Origin: JBBDMU01 sp040878115
GTDB taxonomy: Bacteria > Bacteroidota > Rhodothermia > Balneolales > Natronogracilivirgulaceae
Assembly (NCBI GenBank): GCA_040878115.1
Contig: JBBDMV010000144.1
Coordinates: 1 to 58,610 of the forward strand
Reading direction: 5' to 3'
Length of the DNA: 58,610 bases
Part shown: in pieces, positions 1 to 9,286 of the stretch
Position numbering within the stretch: the first letter of the stretch is position 1
How the letters are laid out: each line of letters opens with the position of its first letter
The notes under the pieces: model-generated
Databases searched by the model: none
What the model saw: only the letters and a program-made list of their open reading frames with translations
What the model was told of the DNA's origin: nothing
Program-made: the position numbers and the translations under genes

Positions 1-547
1 CCGGTTACATTTGATTAGGGGCTCCGCCTTCCCCGTTCTGCTCTTGCTTTAGATTACTCCGCTACTTACCCACTGGAGGAATTCAGGCCCTGATACCTGT
101 TTGGCAGGGTGTTTCCCGAATAGATAATTATTCTGGAGAGCAAGCCCAGCCAGGCCTTCGGCTTCCGTTGGGGGCGAACATCTGTAACCATGCCAGCTTT
201 CGACCTTCAGCCTGCATTCTTTTAAACTGGCATCTTTAGGCTAATTCTCTGCCTGTATTTGATAAGGCCGCATCTTATGCCCCTCCAAGGATAATCGAAA
301 TAATGAATTCTTGCCCTAAGGGTGAGATCGTTTCAAACAATTCAGCATTGCGCTATATCTCTTTTTAAAGGTTTCCACCAGGTATTGCTATATTTGATTT
401 TTTAGAATGATGATAAATATACAGTACCTAAGTTTCCACAAGCATTTGTTTTCTTGATCTCCCTTGAATCCAATTCTCTCATGGCTTTGCGTGAGGCCGT
501 TTCAATGAGTAAATTATAGTTTCCAATAACACATAAAAATTCAACCC
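1..547. other. Gene-free region with inverted repeats, unassigned
   Basis: No convincing coding frame crosses this stretch on either strand. The first 300 bases are richer in G and C than the AT-rich 300-547 part, which probably carries the dapD promoter. Several short stems can be drawn: a 7-bp inverted repeat ATGCCAG at 190-196 with CTGGCAT at 227-233, GATAAG/CTTATG around 261-279, GGGG/CCCC around 18-34, and AGCC/GGCT around 148-163. Such packing would suit a structured RNA or a decayed gene. I compared it by eye with tmRNA, RNase P RNA, SRP RNA and 6S RNA and could not match conserved cores, so it is left unassigned. Confidence 0.35.
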
Positions 548-1384
548 ATGCATCTGCAAGAAAAAATTATCAGCCTCGCTGAAAATCCACCGCAAAACCC
601 TCCATCAAATTTCTATGGCCTATTTGAAGAATTCTTAAAGGAACTGGAATCCGGCAGGATCCGGTCCGCTGAAAAAAGAGATGGTGAATGGCAGGTAAAC
701 GGATGGGTAAAACAGGGCATTTTGCTCGGAATGCGTTATGGTAAAATTCGCGCCTTTGACACCGAGGGTTCGCTCCGCTTTTTTGACAAGCATACATACC
801 CAACGCAGAATATAAACGGCGTGGAGAAAAACATCCGTATTGTGCCCGGTGGATCGTCGGTTCGGGCGGGTGCTTATGTGGGTAATAACGTAACCATGAT
901 GCCCCCCATGTATATTAACTCAGGCGCCTATGTGGGTGAGGGCACGATGATTGATTCTCATGCCCTTGTCGGAAGCTGTGCGCAGGTTGGCAAAGGTGTT
1001 CACTTAAGCGCGGCAGCCCAGCTAGGGGGCGTTCTTGAGCCTATAGGAGCCGTTCCTGTAGTCGTTGAAGATCAATGCATGATTGGCGGCAACACGGGCA
1101 TTTACGAAGGAACCCAGATAGGCAGCGAAGCCGTGATTGGTGCCGGTGTAGTGCTGACACGTTCAACCCCGGTTTATGATCTGGTTAAAGAACAAGTATA
1201 TCGCGGTTCTGAAACCCAGCCCTTGAAGATTCCGGCCGGAGCCGTGGTGGTTCCGGGCTCCCGCGCCATCAGCAATAACGCTTTTGCCCAGGTAAATAAT
1301 TTATCGATTTCCACTCCTATTATCATCAAATACCGCGATGATAAAACCGACGAAGCAACTACACTAGAGCAATTACTACGGTAA
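548..1384 (+). CDS. dapD: 2,3,4,5-tetrahydropyridine-2,6-dicarboxylate N-succinyltransferase
   Basis: This cytoplasmic enzyme succinylates tetrahydrodipicolinate in the diaminopimelate route to lysine and peptidoglycan. The 278-residue length is normal for DapD. After an alpha-helical N-terminal domain (about 1-100) the protein runs into hexapeptide repeats (about 105-245; GAYVGNNV, GAYVGEGTMID, GSEAVIGAGVVL) that build a left-handed beta-helix, typical of trimeric acyltransferases. The run GGVLEPIGAVPVVVEDQC fits the DapD family closely. The ATG at 548 has no clear ribosome binding site, as is common in this lineage. It stands alone, with a gene-free region upstream and 241 non-coding bases downstream ending in a terminator-like hairpin. 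The call is firm. Confidence 0.95.
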   Translation: MHLQEKIISLAENPPQNPPSNFYGLFEEFLKELESGRIRSAEKRDGEWQVNGWVKQGILLGMRYGKIRAFDTEGSLRFFDKHTYPTQNINGVEKNIRIVPGGSSVRAGAYVGNNVTMMPPMYINSGAYVGEGTMIDSHALVGSCAQVGKGVHLSAAAQLGGVLEPIGAVPVVVEDQCMIGGNTGIYEGTQIGSEAVIGAGVVLTRSTPVYDLVKEQVYRGSETQPLKIPAGAVVVPGSRAISNNAFAQVNNLSISTPIIIKYRDDKTDEATTLEQLLR

Positions 1385-1612
1385 TTTCGTATACCGTGCG
1401 GGAATCTCTTTCTACAATGATTTTCTGTTGCCGGACCTCCTCTCTTTCTTCATCATTACCTATTGGCACAACCTATTGCTGAACAATTGATTATAATGTC
1501 CATGATGTAAAGTTTAAAAAGTACCGCAAGGAATGCATTTCTCGTGTATCTATAAAGGAAAGCCGTTTACATCTCGCATCTATCGAGAAGTATATTTCAC
1601 CAGTACAGTCCT

Positions 1613-1652
1613 ATGAGATTATGGGGTGGCTCTCCATAATCTCATCTTTTTT
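1613..1652 (+). terminator. Intrinsic terminator hairpin in leader of lamin-tail gene
   Basis: A perfect 12-bp inverted repeat, ATGAGATTATGG at 1613-1624 and CCATAATCTCAT at 1634-1645, encloses a 9-base loop and is followed by C then six T residues (1647-1652). The T-run lies only on the + strand side, so it should stop + transcripts. It may end the dapD message, or act as an attenuator, because the next gene starts only 18 bases after the T-run. Confidence 0.75.
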
Positions 1653-1660
1653 GGGGTAAG

Positions 1661-1668
1661 AAGGGGGG
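1661..1668 (+). promoter_or_regulatory. Purine-rich ribosome binding site that fixes the start at 1671
   Basis: AAGGGGGG lies just ahead of ATG 1671. It supports that start over the in-frame GTG at 1626, which falls inside the loop of the terminator hairpin. Confidence 0.6.
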
Positions 1669-1670
1669 AA

Positions 1671-4616
1671 ATGAAACCACTTAACAGCCATGATGTTTCA
1701 CCCTGTTATATCAGGCGCTTCTCATTTTATTGGTCTCTTTTCCTTTGTTTTTACCTTCTGCCATTACCGGCCATTTCTCAACACACTTTATTTTTTGATG
1801 ATTTTGATGATGAAGGTGTAACCCTTAATCCCGCCTGGCGTGGTGATCTGGATGATTTTATAATAGTAACTGAAAACGATAATCATCTGCTGCGTCTTGA
1901 TGGTAGTGATTCCGGAGGCATCGAACAACTCAGCACCGAAAGCGACGCTGCTTTTGGTACCTGGGAATTCTTCATCAGGCTGGAAAACTTTGCACCTTCT
2001 AATAACAATCGCGCTTTTATTTTTCTTATAGCTGACCGCCCTGATCTCACCGGTGATGTAAATGGCTATGCATTACGAACAGGGGAGAATGGTCAGCCCA
2101 AGCATTTTAGGATAATACGTTTCACCAACGGCTCACAGGAGACCGTTTTGTCAGCGGCTACCGAACTTGAAGCCGGGGATTACCGGGTAAAAGTTACCCG
2201 CGATGAAGACGGTGCATGGAACCTGTATACCTCAAATGGATTTGATTCAACTCCCGTTATTGACAGCGAGCCTGTTGTAGATAACACCTATACGGAGTCG
2301 GCCCACTTTGGGTTGAGGCTTCATTACACCGCTACACGACGTGACCGCTTTTTCTTTGATGATATTGTTATCCGGGATTTCACCGATACAATCAAGGTCA
2401 CAGATGTACAGGCAAGAAATAGCCGGGAGCTGGATATTATCTTCACCGATCGTCTTGATGAATCCAGTATAACCCCTGCTCATTTTGTGATCAATAGTTA
2501 TAAAGCTCCTGATTCTGCTGTTCTAATAAGCGATAATATGGTCCGCCTTCGATTTGGCAATTCTTTGGCAGATGGGATATATGACTTAAACATCAGCCAG
2601 ATAAGCGATGACCGTGGCCATACGATTGATCAAAACACCAGCTTTGAATTCGAGGTTTTCAACCCTTTCAACATTCAGAAAGTAGTTGCACATGCTGCAG
2701 ATGCCATTGACGTTTTCTTTACGGGCCCAGTTGATGGGCCATCGCTTGATGAGGGGAAGTTTTTGGCCGGTAATCAACAACACCCTGGCAGCTTCGATAT
2801 TTTGGATGATGATAATAAAGTGGTGCGGCTTCATTTTGATCAGCCATTTGCATCGGGCCACTATCCGCTTAAAATTTATGGTATCCAGGCGCAGTCGGGT
2901 TGGGATTTGCCGGAGAACAGCACATCGTCGTTCTTTGTATTTGATGAGATTGCCTCCGGCGACGTAATTATCAACGAGTTTATGTATCGTCCTGTGGCTG
3001 GGGGTATTCAACGTTTTCTGGAAATTTATAATGGTTCGGATAAAAACGTTGACCTCAACCAATGGCAGATTGGCCGGGGCACGGGATCACCATCAACGCT
3101 GCAAGGGCCTGTTTCGCCCGACGGCCTGGCTTCATCCATTCCGCTTTCATCGGGTGAATATGTAATCGTTACCGGAGATCCGGGTTTCTTTCCTGAAGTT
3201 GATAACATTATTGAGACTTCCGGGTTCCCGGCTTTTTCCCGTTACGGGGATGCCGTGTACATCAGAGATGATGAGGGTAACCGCATTGACAGCCTATTTT
3301 ATCAACCTGCCTGGGGAGGCAATGCCGACGGACATTCGCTACAAAGAATTAACCCCAATGGCGCGAGCAATGATCCCACCAACTGGGCCGGGAATTCGGA
3401 TATATCTGCGGGATTTCAAAATACAAGCTTCAGGGCAGATACCACACCTCCTAACATGATATTCGCAACCCTTACTGATGATAACCGCTTACTGGTCCGG
3501 TTTAACAAGTTTATTACAGACCACCCCAAATCCGTATTTCAGCTTGAAGGTAAAAACCTCTCGTTAATAGACTTTGATCCGTTTGATTCCAGTACACTTC
3601 TATTCGGGTTCGACCATGAGATCAATCAGCAAAAGAACCTAAGTTTCAGTGCACAGGGCCTTGTGGATTTCAGCGGCAATGTGAACGAAACATCTTCAAT
3701 CCCGCTCGCACAGCCTATGCAGAACGGCGATGTGATCATTAGTGAGATCATGTATCGTCCAAGGTCCGACCGCTACAGCGAGTTACCTGACCAAAGTGAA
3801 TATATTGAACTTTACAATCGTAGAGATCACGCCGTATCATTAGAAGGTTTTTTCCTTCACGACCAACCTGACCGTGAGAACGAGGTATCAAAACGTGAAC
3901 CCGTGAATACTCTGGCTGGCTGGATTCCTGCACGCGAGTATGCTGTGGTCCATTCCGACACGGAGCCGGAATTCAATAACACTCGCATTTCTGCATCTTT
4001 TAAGGTCCAAAGTAACGAACGCTTTTTTCGGGTCGATCAAAAAACCCTTGTTTTATCAGCGTCCAATGACGAAGTTTATTTGGCCAACAAAGATGAGATG
4101 GTGATTGATTCTGTTTTTTACCAGGATAGCTGGCACAATCCTAATCTGGTTGATACACGCGGCATCAGTCTGGAACGTATCAACCCCGAAGGGCCCAGTA
4201 ACGATGAACGAAACTGGACATCGAGTACGAGTTCAAAAGGAGGAAGCCCCGGCAACCAAAATACGGTTTATTCAACGCCTGAAAAGGAGCATCCAATAGA
4301 AGGGCTTGTGCTCGGGCCCAACCCGTTTTCGCCTGATGGAAACGGGTACGAAGATCATCTGTTCATCAACTACAATCTGGATGGTCCGGACTATCTGATG
4401 CGCATTCGTATCTTTGACCGTAACGGCCGTTTGGTAAGAACACTAGCTGACGGGGAGGTTGCCGGGAGGAACGGCCATGTGATCTGGGATGGCTACAGAG
4501 ACGACCAAACCAAAAATCGAATAGGGATTTACATTATCCTGTTCGAAGCTTATAACAGCGCTACCGGTTCAAACAAAACCTTCAGGGAAACTGTTGTTTT
4601 AGCCCGACAATTATAA
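1671..4616 (+). CDS. Secreted lamin-tail domain protein with FlgD-like C-terminus
   Basis: This is a predicted exported structural or surface protein of about 981 residues. Residues about 1-37 form a long signal peptide with a hydrophobic core ending at AISQ. An N-terminal region (about 38-220) resembles a concanavalin-like beta-sandwich. SbsA-type Ig-like modules follow (for example KVTDVQARNSRELDIIFTDR). Two lamin-tail domains begin with VIINEFMYRP (about 430) and VIISEIMYRP (about 685). The last 100 residues (LGPNPFSPDGNG, then RIFDRNGRLVRTL and GIYI) look like a FlgD-type Ig domain, often used as a type IX secretion C-terminal signal in this phylum. An in-frame GTG at 1626 would add 15 residues, but ATG 1671 has a strong ribosome binding site and a cleaner signal peptide. 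The exact role is unknown. Confidence 0.85.
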   Translation: MKPLNSHDVSPCYIRRFSFYWSLFLCFYLLPLPAISQHTLFFDDFDDEGVTLNPAWRGDLDDFIIVTENDNHLLRLDGSDSGGIEQLSTESDAAFGTWEFFIRLENFAPSNNNRAFIFLIADRPDLTGDVNGYALRTGENGQPKHFRIIRFTNGSQETVLSAATELEAGDYRVKVTRDEDGAWNLYTSNGFDSTPVIDSEPVVDNTYTESAHFGLRLHYTATRRDRFFFDDIVIRDFTDTIKVTDVQARNSRELDIIFTDRLDESSITPAHFVINSYKAPDSAVLISDNMVRLRFGNSLADGIYDLNISQISDDRGHTIDQNTSFEFEVFNPFNIQKVVAHAADAIDVFFTGPVDGPSLDEGKFLAGNQQHPGSFDILDDDNKVVRLHFDQPFASGHYPLKIYGIQAQSGWDLPENSTSSFFVFDEIASGDVIINEFMYRPVAGGIQRFLEIYNGSDKNVDLNQWQIGRGTGSPSTLQGPVSPDGLASSIPLSSGEYVIVTGDPGFFPEVDNIIETSGFPAFSRYGDAVYIRDDEGNRIDSLFYQPAWGGNADGHSLQRINPNGASNDPTNWAGNSDISAGFQNTSFRADTTPPNMIFATLTDDNRLLVRFNKFITDHPKSVFQLEGKNLSLIDFDPFDSSTLLFGFDHEINQQKNLSFSAQGLVDFSGNVNETSSIPLAQPMQNGDVIISEIMYRPRSDRYSELPDQSEYIELYNRRDHAVSLEGFFLHDQPDRENEVSKREPVNTLAGWIPAREYAVVHSDTEPEFNNTRISASFKVQSNERFFRVDQKTLVLSASNDEVYLANKDEMVIDSVFYQDSWHNPNLVDTRGISLERINPEGPSNDERNWTSSTSSKGGSPGNQNTVYSTPEKEHPIEGLVLGPNPFSPDGNGYEDHLFINYNLDGPDYLMRIRIFDRNGRLVRTLADGEVAGRNGHVIWDGYRDDQTKNRIGIYIILFEAYNSATGSNKTFRETVVLARQL

Positions 4617-4671
4617 AATATAATGATTCTGCGTCTCTACCATCTTTTGTTAAATGTCTTTAACTTAAGTA

Positions 4672-5478
4672 ATGATTACAAAACAGGCACCTATAGGTAT
4701 TTTTGACTCGGGGATCGGAGGATTAACGGTTGCTAAGGCAGTAATGAACGCGCTACCCGAAGAGGATATCATTTATTTTGGAGACACAGCCAGGGTTCCC
4801 TATGGAATAAAATCTGTTGATACGGTCCGAAAATATGGCTTACAGGTTACAGATTTCTTGCTCAGGAAGGGGGTGAAGATGATACTTATTGCCTGCAACA
4901 CCGTATCTTCAGCTGCTGAAAAGGAAATTAAAGAAAAATGCAAAGACATCCCCGTCCTCGGAGTAATTGAAGCTGGCACCTTTGCCGTCAGCCAATTAAA
5001 CAATCCCCTTAAAATAGGTGTAATTGGTACTTTGGCAACCATTGGATCATGTGCTTATGATAAGGCTCTTTTTAAGCTCAATAGTCGCATATCGGTCTTT
5101 TCCAGGGCTTGTCCGCTCCTTGTACCTCTGGCCGAAGAAGGCTGGACCCATAATGAGATTGCAGAACAGGTACTTCATGTTTATCTGGATGAAGTTAAAG
5201 AGCAAAATCTGGATGCCTTAATTTTAGGATGCACCCACTATCCATTGTTTAAAGAAAGCATATCCAGGGTTATGAATGGCCACAAGATGACCATTATCGA
5301 TTCGGCAGAAGCAATAGCCGGAAAGGCTAAATCGATCTTACAGAAGACAAAGATGATAAACTCTAATCATCATGGTTCTTTTGAATGTTATGTGAGTGAC
5401 AAGCCTCAACGCTTTCAGGTTTTGGCAGAACGCTTTTTAGGAAAAGAACTAAATCAAGTTGAAGTTGTGAGCCTGTAG
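4672..5478 (+). CDS. murI: Glutamate racemase
   Basis: This converts L-glutamate to D-glutamate for peptidoglycan synthesis in the cytoplasm. The 268-residue length fits. The N-terminus carries the DSGIGGLTV signature (about 11-19). Both catalytic cysteines are present, in ACNTVSS (about 74) and GCTHYPL (about 182). YFGDTARVPYG is another family hallmark. It follows the lamin-tail gene by 55 bases and may be co-transcribed with it, but function does not link them. The downstream neighbour is on the opposite strand. Confidence 0.95.
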   Translation: MITKQAPIGIFDSGIGGLTVAKAVMNALPEEDIIYFGDTARVPYGIKSVDTVRKYGLQVTDFLLRKGVKMILIACNTVSSAAEKEIKEKCKDIPVLGVIEAGTFAVSQLNNPLKIGVIGTLATIGSCAYDKALFKLNSRISVFSRACPLLVPLAEEGWTHNEIAEQVLHVYLDEVKEQNLDALILGCTHYPLFKESISRVMNGHKMTIIDSAEAIAGKAKSILQKTKMINSNHHGSFECYVSDKPQRFQVLAERFLGKELNQVEVVSL

Positions 5479-5505
5479 TAGTCTTTGAATTGCTTTGATC
5501 GTCAT

Positions 5506-8352
5506 TTATTTCAAAGTCTTGCCAATAGCCTGATAAATATCTTCTTTACTGAAAGGTTTAGAAATATATTCGTCGAATCCCTGATTTAAGTAATACATTT
5601 CATCCTCCTTCATGGCATAGGCTGTTATAGCCAGGACCGGTGTGGATTGGTGCTTTTTACTTTTACGAATTTGCTTCAATGCTTCAATACCATCAATACC
5701 GTCACCGAGGTTAATATCCATAAGTATTAAATCATACTTATTATTTTCAAGATGACTTATCGCTTCTTCTCCATTAAATGCACTTTCTACCTCAAAGTTG
5801 TTGTGGAGGTAATTTTTTGTCACGATCTGGCTGTCCTCATTATCCTCGACAAGCAGAACCTTAGGCTTTAAATCATTTGGTTCAACTGTTTCTATTTCGT
5901 GAACCGTTTGGTCGTCATCTTCAACATAATATTCATCCGAATCACTGGGGTCGGCTACCGGGAACATAACAGAAAAGGTTGAACCTTTTCCTTTTTCGCT
6001 TTTAACACTAATCCGGCCGTTCATCATTTCGACCAGTCTTCTGGTGATGGTAAGGCCAAGGCCGGCACCCTCGAATTTCCTTGAAAGGCCTACGCTCTCC
6101 TGTTCAAATTCATCAAATATTTTGCCTATGTAATCAGGGGATATTCCTACTCCTGTATCTTCTACATGAATTACGGCCATCTCTACAGATTCTCCATTGT
6201 TCTTCCGGACTTTATCACGCTCGATTCTTACTTTTACTTCACCTTGATGGGTGTATTTCAGAGCATTACCAATCAAATTATTCATCACCTGATCAAAGAA
6301 CTGCGGGTCCAGTCGTGTATAAATTTCATCACCGGGCTCAAACTTTAATTGGAGTTTGCGTTGCGCTGCCAAAGGGGTAAGTAATTCCACTGAATTACTT
6401 AATTCTTCATTCAGATCGAGGACCTGAAGTTTTACATCTATCTTATCAGCTTCAATTTTAGCAAGGTCCAGAATGGCATCAATGGTTGCTAAAAGCCTCT
6501 TCCCGCTATCGTGGATGCGGCGGGCCATCTCCCGGTCGCCCTCCTCTTCAAGATCTGCCTGCATGATGGAGGCATACCCCAGGATTCCGGTAAGCGGTGT
6601 TCTTATTTCATGGCTCATATTGGCCAGAAAAGTAGTTTTAAGCCGATTCATTTCCTCGGCTTTTTCCTTGGCTTTTCTTAAATCGAGATCTGCTTTTTTA
6701 CGTTCGGTAATATCTCTCGAATTAATAACAACGCCTTCATTTTGACCGAATACCATGTATTTGCCAATAGCCTCAAGATCGCACCAGTTTCCATTTTTAT
6801 GCTTAATGCGGAATTCCAGGTTCAGCTGCCCATTTACATCCTTCAAGTTTTGGGAGATCTTTTCCCTTACACCCTCGCTCTCCCTGGGATGGATCAGGTC
6901 ATAAGCATAATGCCCGATAAGCTCCTCAGGCTGATACCCCAAGATCCTTTCAACAGACGGACTTAGATAAAGATATTTTCCGTCACGATCTATCACTGAA
7001 ATTAAATCCGAACTGTTTTGTATCAGGGAACGGAACCTGGTTTCACTGATCTTTAATTCTTCCTCTGCCTTTTTCCTTGCTTTAAAAGTCGTAATCATTT
7101 CGCTGATTACACGAAGTACCTGCAGGTCCTGGTCCGACCAATCTATATCCGACCTGCCGGAACTAAACCCCATAAACCCGGCTAATGTTTCATTTCCGTT
7201 CATTAACGGGACAGCCTGAAAAGCTTTTGCCTGTTGAGCATTCAAAATATCTCTTTCGGGCCCTGCCAGATTATCCCCGCTTCCCTCTTCTACAATTATT
7301 ATGCTTTCCCTTTCTTTTAGCCTTTCCTTTAACCAGTATGAGTTGATTACATGATGGGCATTATTGTAGTTGAATAAAGGATTTTGTTCTTCACGGCTCC
7401 ATTCAAATTTATTTCTACCGTTTTCTTCAGAAAACTCGTAAAGGAAACCCCGGTCGGCTTTCATTGCATTGCCGATAAGTTTCAACATTTCATCAAAGTC
7501 TGGATTGGAATTTCGAAGGAGATTCCCGGCAATTTCATCCAATGCTTTTTCAAGCTGCAATCGGCGCTCTATGGCCTGTTCAGTGCGGCGCCTCTCGGTA
7601 ATATTATGCAGTACTACTACCAGTCCATTTATTTCCGCATCCTCGTTTTTTATTGGTGTACTGGAAAAATCAACGGGTGTTTCTTCCCCGTCTTTACGCT
7701 TTATCAAAAAACGGGGTTCTGTAATGGCGGGTTGCGTCTCGCCTAGCTTCTTATAAATAGGATTATCAATCTCCACCCCTGTTTCTTCATCAACAAGCTT
7801 TAGAACATCGTCCAGCTTCCGGCCTTTAGCTTCGTCCTCAGACCAGCCTGTCAGGTTCGCGGCAGTAGGGTTAAGCAACAAGATACGCTTATCGGCATCG
7901 GTGCGGATTACCGCATCACCTACATGGCCTAGTGTGGTTGACAGCCATTGTTCATTCTCACGCATTCGGCGAGTAACCTGATGCTTGTAAAGCGCCATTT
8001 CTATGGTAGTTTCAAGCTCTTTCTCCTCAACAGGCTTGATCAGGTACCCCATAGGCTCAGACATTCTGGCTCGTTTAACAGTCTCCTTATCGGCATAGGC
8101 AGAAAGAAAGACTACAGGTATATCCATTTCCTTCTGAATTTGATCGGCCGTTTCTATGCCGTCTTTATCACCCTCCAGCCGAATATCCATTAATACGAGG
8201 TCGGGATTATGTTGATGGGTTTTATCTAAAGCATCATTACCGTTCGAGCATAAGCCAATCACGTCGTAATTTAATGCACTTAGTCGGTTTTTTATATCTT
8301 GCGCTAAGATAAATTCATCTTCGACTATAAGAATCTTGGAATGCTCAGGCAT
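5506..8352 (-). CDS. Hybrid sensor histidine kinase (REC-PAS-GAF-PAS-HisKA-HATPase-REC)
   Basis: This 948-residue multi-domain signalling protein has no membrane segment. An N-terminal receiver (1-120) has phospho-acceptor Asp56 in LVLMDIRL. It is followed by a PAS domain (about 130-255), a GAF domain (about 270-425), a second PAS with PAC (about 435-560), a dimerisation/phosphoacceptor domain with His581 in MSHEIRTP, an ATPase domain (DTGVGIS, GAGLGLTI), and a C-terminal receiver (about 825-948) with Asp879 in LILMDINL. AAGG lies about 9 bases ahead of the ATG. No response-regulator gene is adjacent, so output probably goes through phosphorelay to a distant partner. A receiver at each end suggests the kinase is both controlled by, and feeds, a relay. 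The signal sensed is unknown. Confidence 0.9.
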   Translation of the reverse strand: MPEHSKILIVEDEFILAQDIKNRLSALNYDVIGLCSNGNDALDKTHQHNPDLVLMDIRLEGDKDGIETADQIQKEMDIPVVFLSAYADKETVKRARMSEPMGYLIKPVEEKELETTIEMALYKHQVTRRMRENEQWLSTTLGHVGDAVIRTDADKRILLLNPTAANLTGWSEDEAKGRKLDDVLKLVDEETGVEIDNPIYKKLGETQPAITEPRFLIKRKDGEETPVDFSSTPIKNEDAEINGLVVVLHNITERRRTEQAIERRLQLEKALDEIAGNLLRNSNPDFDEMLKLIGNAMKADRGFLYEFSEENGRNKFEWSREEQNPLFNYNNAHHVINSYWLKERLKERESIIIVEEGSGDNLAGPERDILNAQQAKAFQAVPLMNGNETLAGFMGFSSGRSDIDWSDQDLQVLRVISEMITTFKARKKAEEELKISETRFRSLIQNSSDLISVIDRDGKYLYLSPSVERILGYQPEELIGHYAYDLIHPRESEGVREKISQNLKDVNGQLNLEFRIKHKNGNWCDLEAIGKYMVFGQNEGVVINSRDITERKKADLDLRKAKEKAEEMNRLKTTFLANMSHEIRTPLTGILGYASIMQADLEEEGDREMARRIHDSGKRLLATIDAILDLAKIEADKIDVKLQVLDLNEELSNSVELLTPLAAQRKLQLKFEPGDEIYTRLDPQFFDQVMNNLIGNALKYTHQGEVKVRIERDKVRKNNGESVEMAVIHVEDTGVGISPDYIGKIFDEFEQESVGLSRKFEGAGLGLTITRRLVEMMNGRISVKSEKGKGSTFSVMFPVADPSDSDEYYVEDDDQTVHEIETVEPNDLKPKVLLVEDNEDSQIVTKNYLHNNFEVESAFNGEEAISHLENNKYDLILMDINLGDGIDGIEALKQIRKSKKHQSTPVLAITAYAMKEDEMYYLNQGFDEYISKPFSKEDIYQAIGKTLK

Positions 8353-8827
8353 GTTTAAACCTTAATATTTGCAGATTTTAAATTTCCTTGAAAAGTTATT
8401 TTAAAAAGTTGCTAAACACCCGCAACCTTTTAATTACGTTTATTTTACTGGCAACGAATAAATAGCTAAGTAGAAAACTAATGAAACTTTCAAAAAAGGC
8501 GACTTTTCATGAGAATAATCTAAACTTATTTTCGTCTTAGTAATGTTATAATTCTATAATGAATCCCTTTTTAAATGACGTTATCCTGACATTATAATTA
8601 TTTAATATAAAAGTCAGATAAAATAACCGGCTCCCCAACCCTGAAATTCATTTTTTCCTGCCCTGACCATTCCGGTAACATAACACAGAGCATATTGCGT
8701 TCAAACTTCTCTTTTGATTTATCTTTCTCTTAACCTTTTATTTTTAATAACCTTTATTCCGATGGCTTATTTCCTTATTTTTAGAAACTATTTATGAAAA
8801 TAATACCCCTAAGTACAATTAATTAAT
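8353..8827. other. AT-rich divergent intergenic region
   Basis: These 475 bases lie between the divergent kinase and DoxX genes and should hold both promoters. The sequence is strongly AT-rich with short imperfect inverted repeats around TATAATG/CATTATA (about 8554-8600). No open frame longer than about 20 codons and no recognisable RNA gene were seen. Confidence 0.4.
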
Positions 8828-9253
8828 ATGAATTTAAATTTGCTCGACCGCTATCAGGATTTTGGTCTGTTAGTATTACGCGTTGGTATCGGTATGGTAT
8901 ACCTTTTTCACGGTTTCCCAAAGTTGTTCGGCGGGCCTGATGTATGGGAAAATTATGGTCAGGCTACTCAGCACATTGGTATAACATTTCTCCCTGTTTT
9001 CTGGGGATTTTTAGGATCATCAGCAGAATTTTTCGGCGGGCTTCTGTTGATATTCGGGTTATTCACCCGACCGGCCGTGGTAGCTTTATTCCTTACCATG
9101 GTGGTCGCTACCACGATGCATATCGGCAGTGGTGATGGCTTCACCACCATTTCCCATTCTTTAAAGATGGCTATCGTATTTTTCGGTATCTTCTTTATCG
9201 GCCCTGGGCGTCACAGCATGGATAAAAAGATTAGCATCCACGTACGCCGTTAA
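8828..9253 (+). CDS. DoxX family membrane protein
   Basis: A small integral membrane protein (141 residues) with four predicted helices. The N-terminal LLVLRVGIGMVYLFHGFPKL and the central FGGLLLIFGLFTRPAV are typical of the DoxX/DUF417-like superfamily, whose members have been linked to redox or thiosulfate-related functions. The exact substrate or partner is unknown here. It is convergent with the TauE/SafE-type permease gene, with 33 bases between the stops. DoxX and sulfur-compound permeases can be functionally linked, but the opposite orientation gives no operon support for that. Confidence 0.85.
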   Translation: MNLNLLDRYQDFGLLVLRVGIGMVYLFHGFPKLFGGPDVWENYGQATQHIGITFLPVFWGFLGSSAEFFGGLLLIFGLFTRPAVVALFLTMVVATTMHIGSGDGFTTISHSLKMAIVFFGIFFIGPGRHSMDKKISIHVRR

Positions 9254-9286
9254 TCCATACTGCGTCATCAATTTGAATAATGATGC

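Noticed and set aside
1..360. tmRNA or RNase P RNA
   Set aside because: Some fragments look similar (a GGAGGAA-like stretch followed by CAGGGTG), but conserved cores, the tRNA-like end and a tag frame are missing on both strands.
2586..3062. 158-codon open frame on the - strand
   Set aside because: It is antisense to the lamin-tail gene, which has clear domains. The translated product has no recognisable features.
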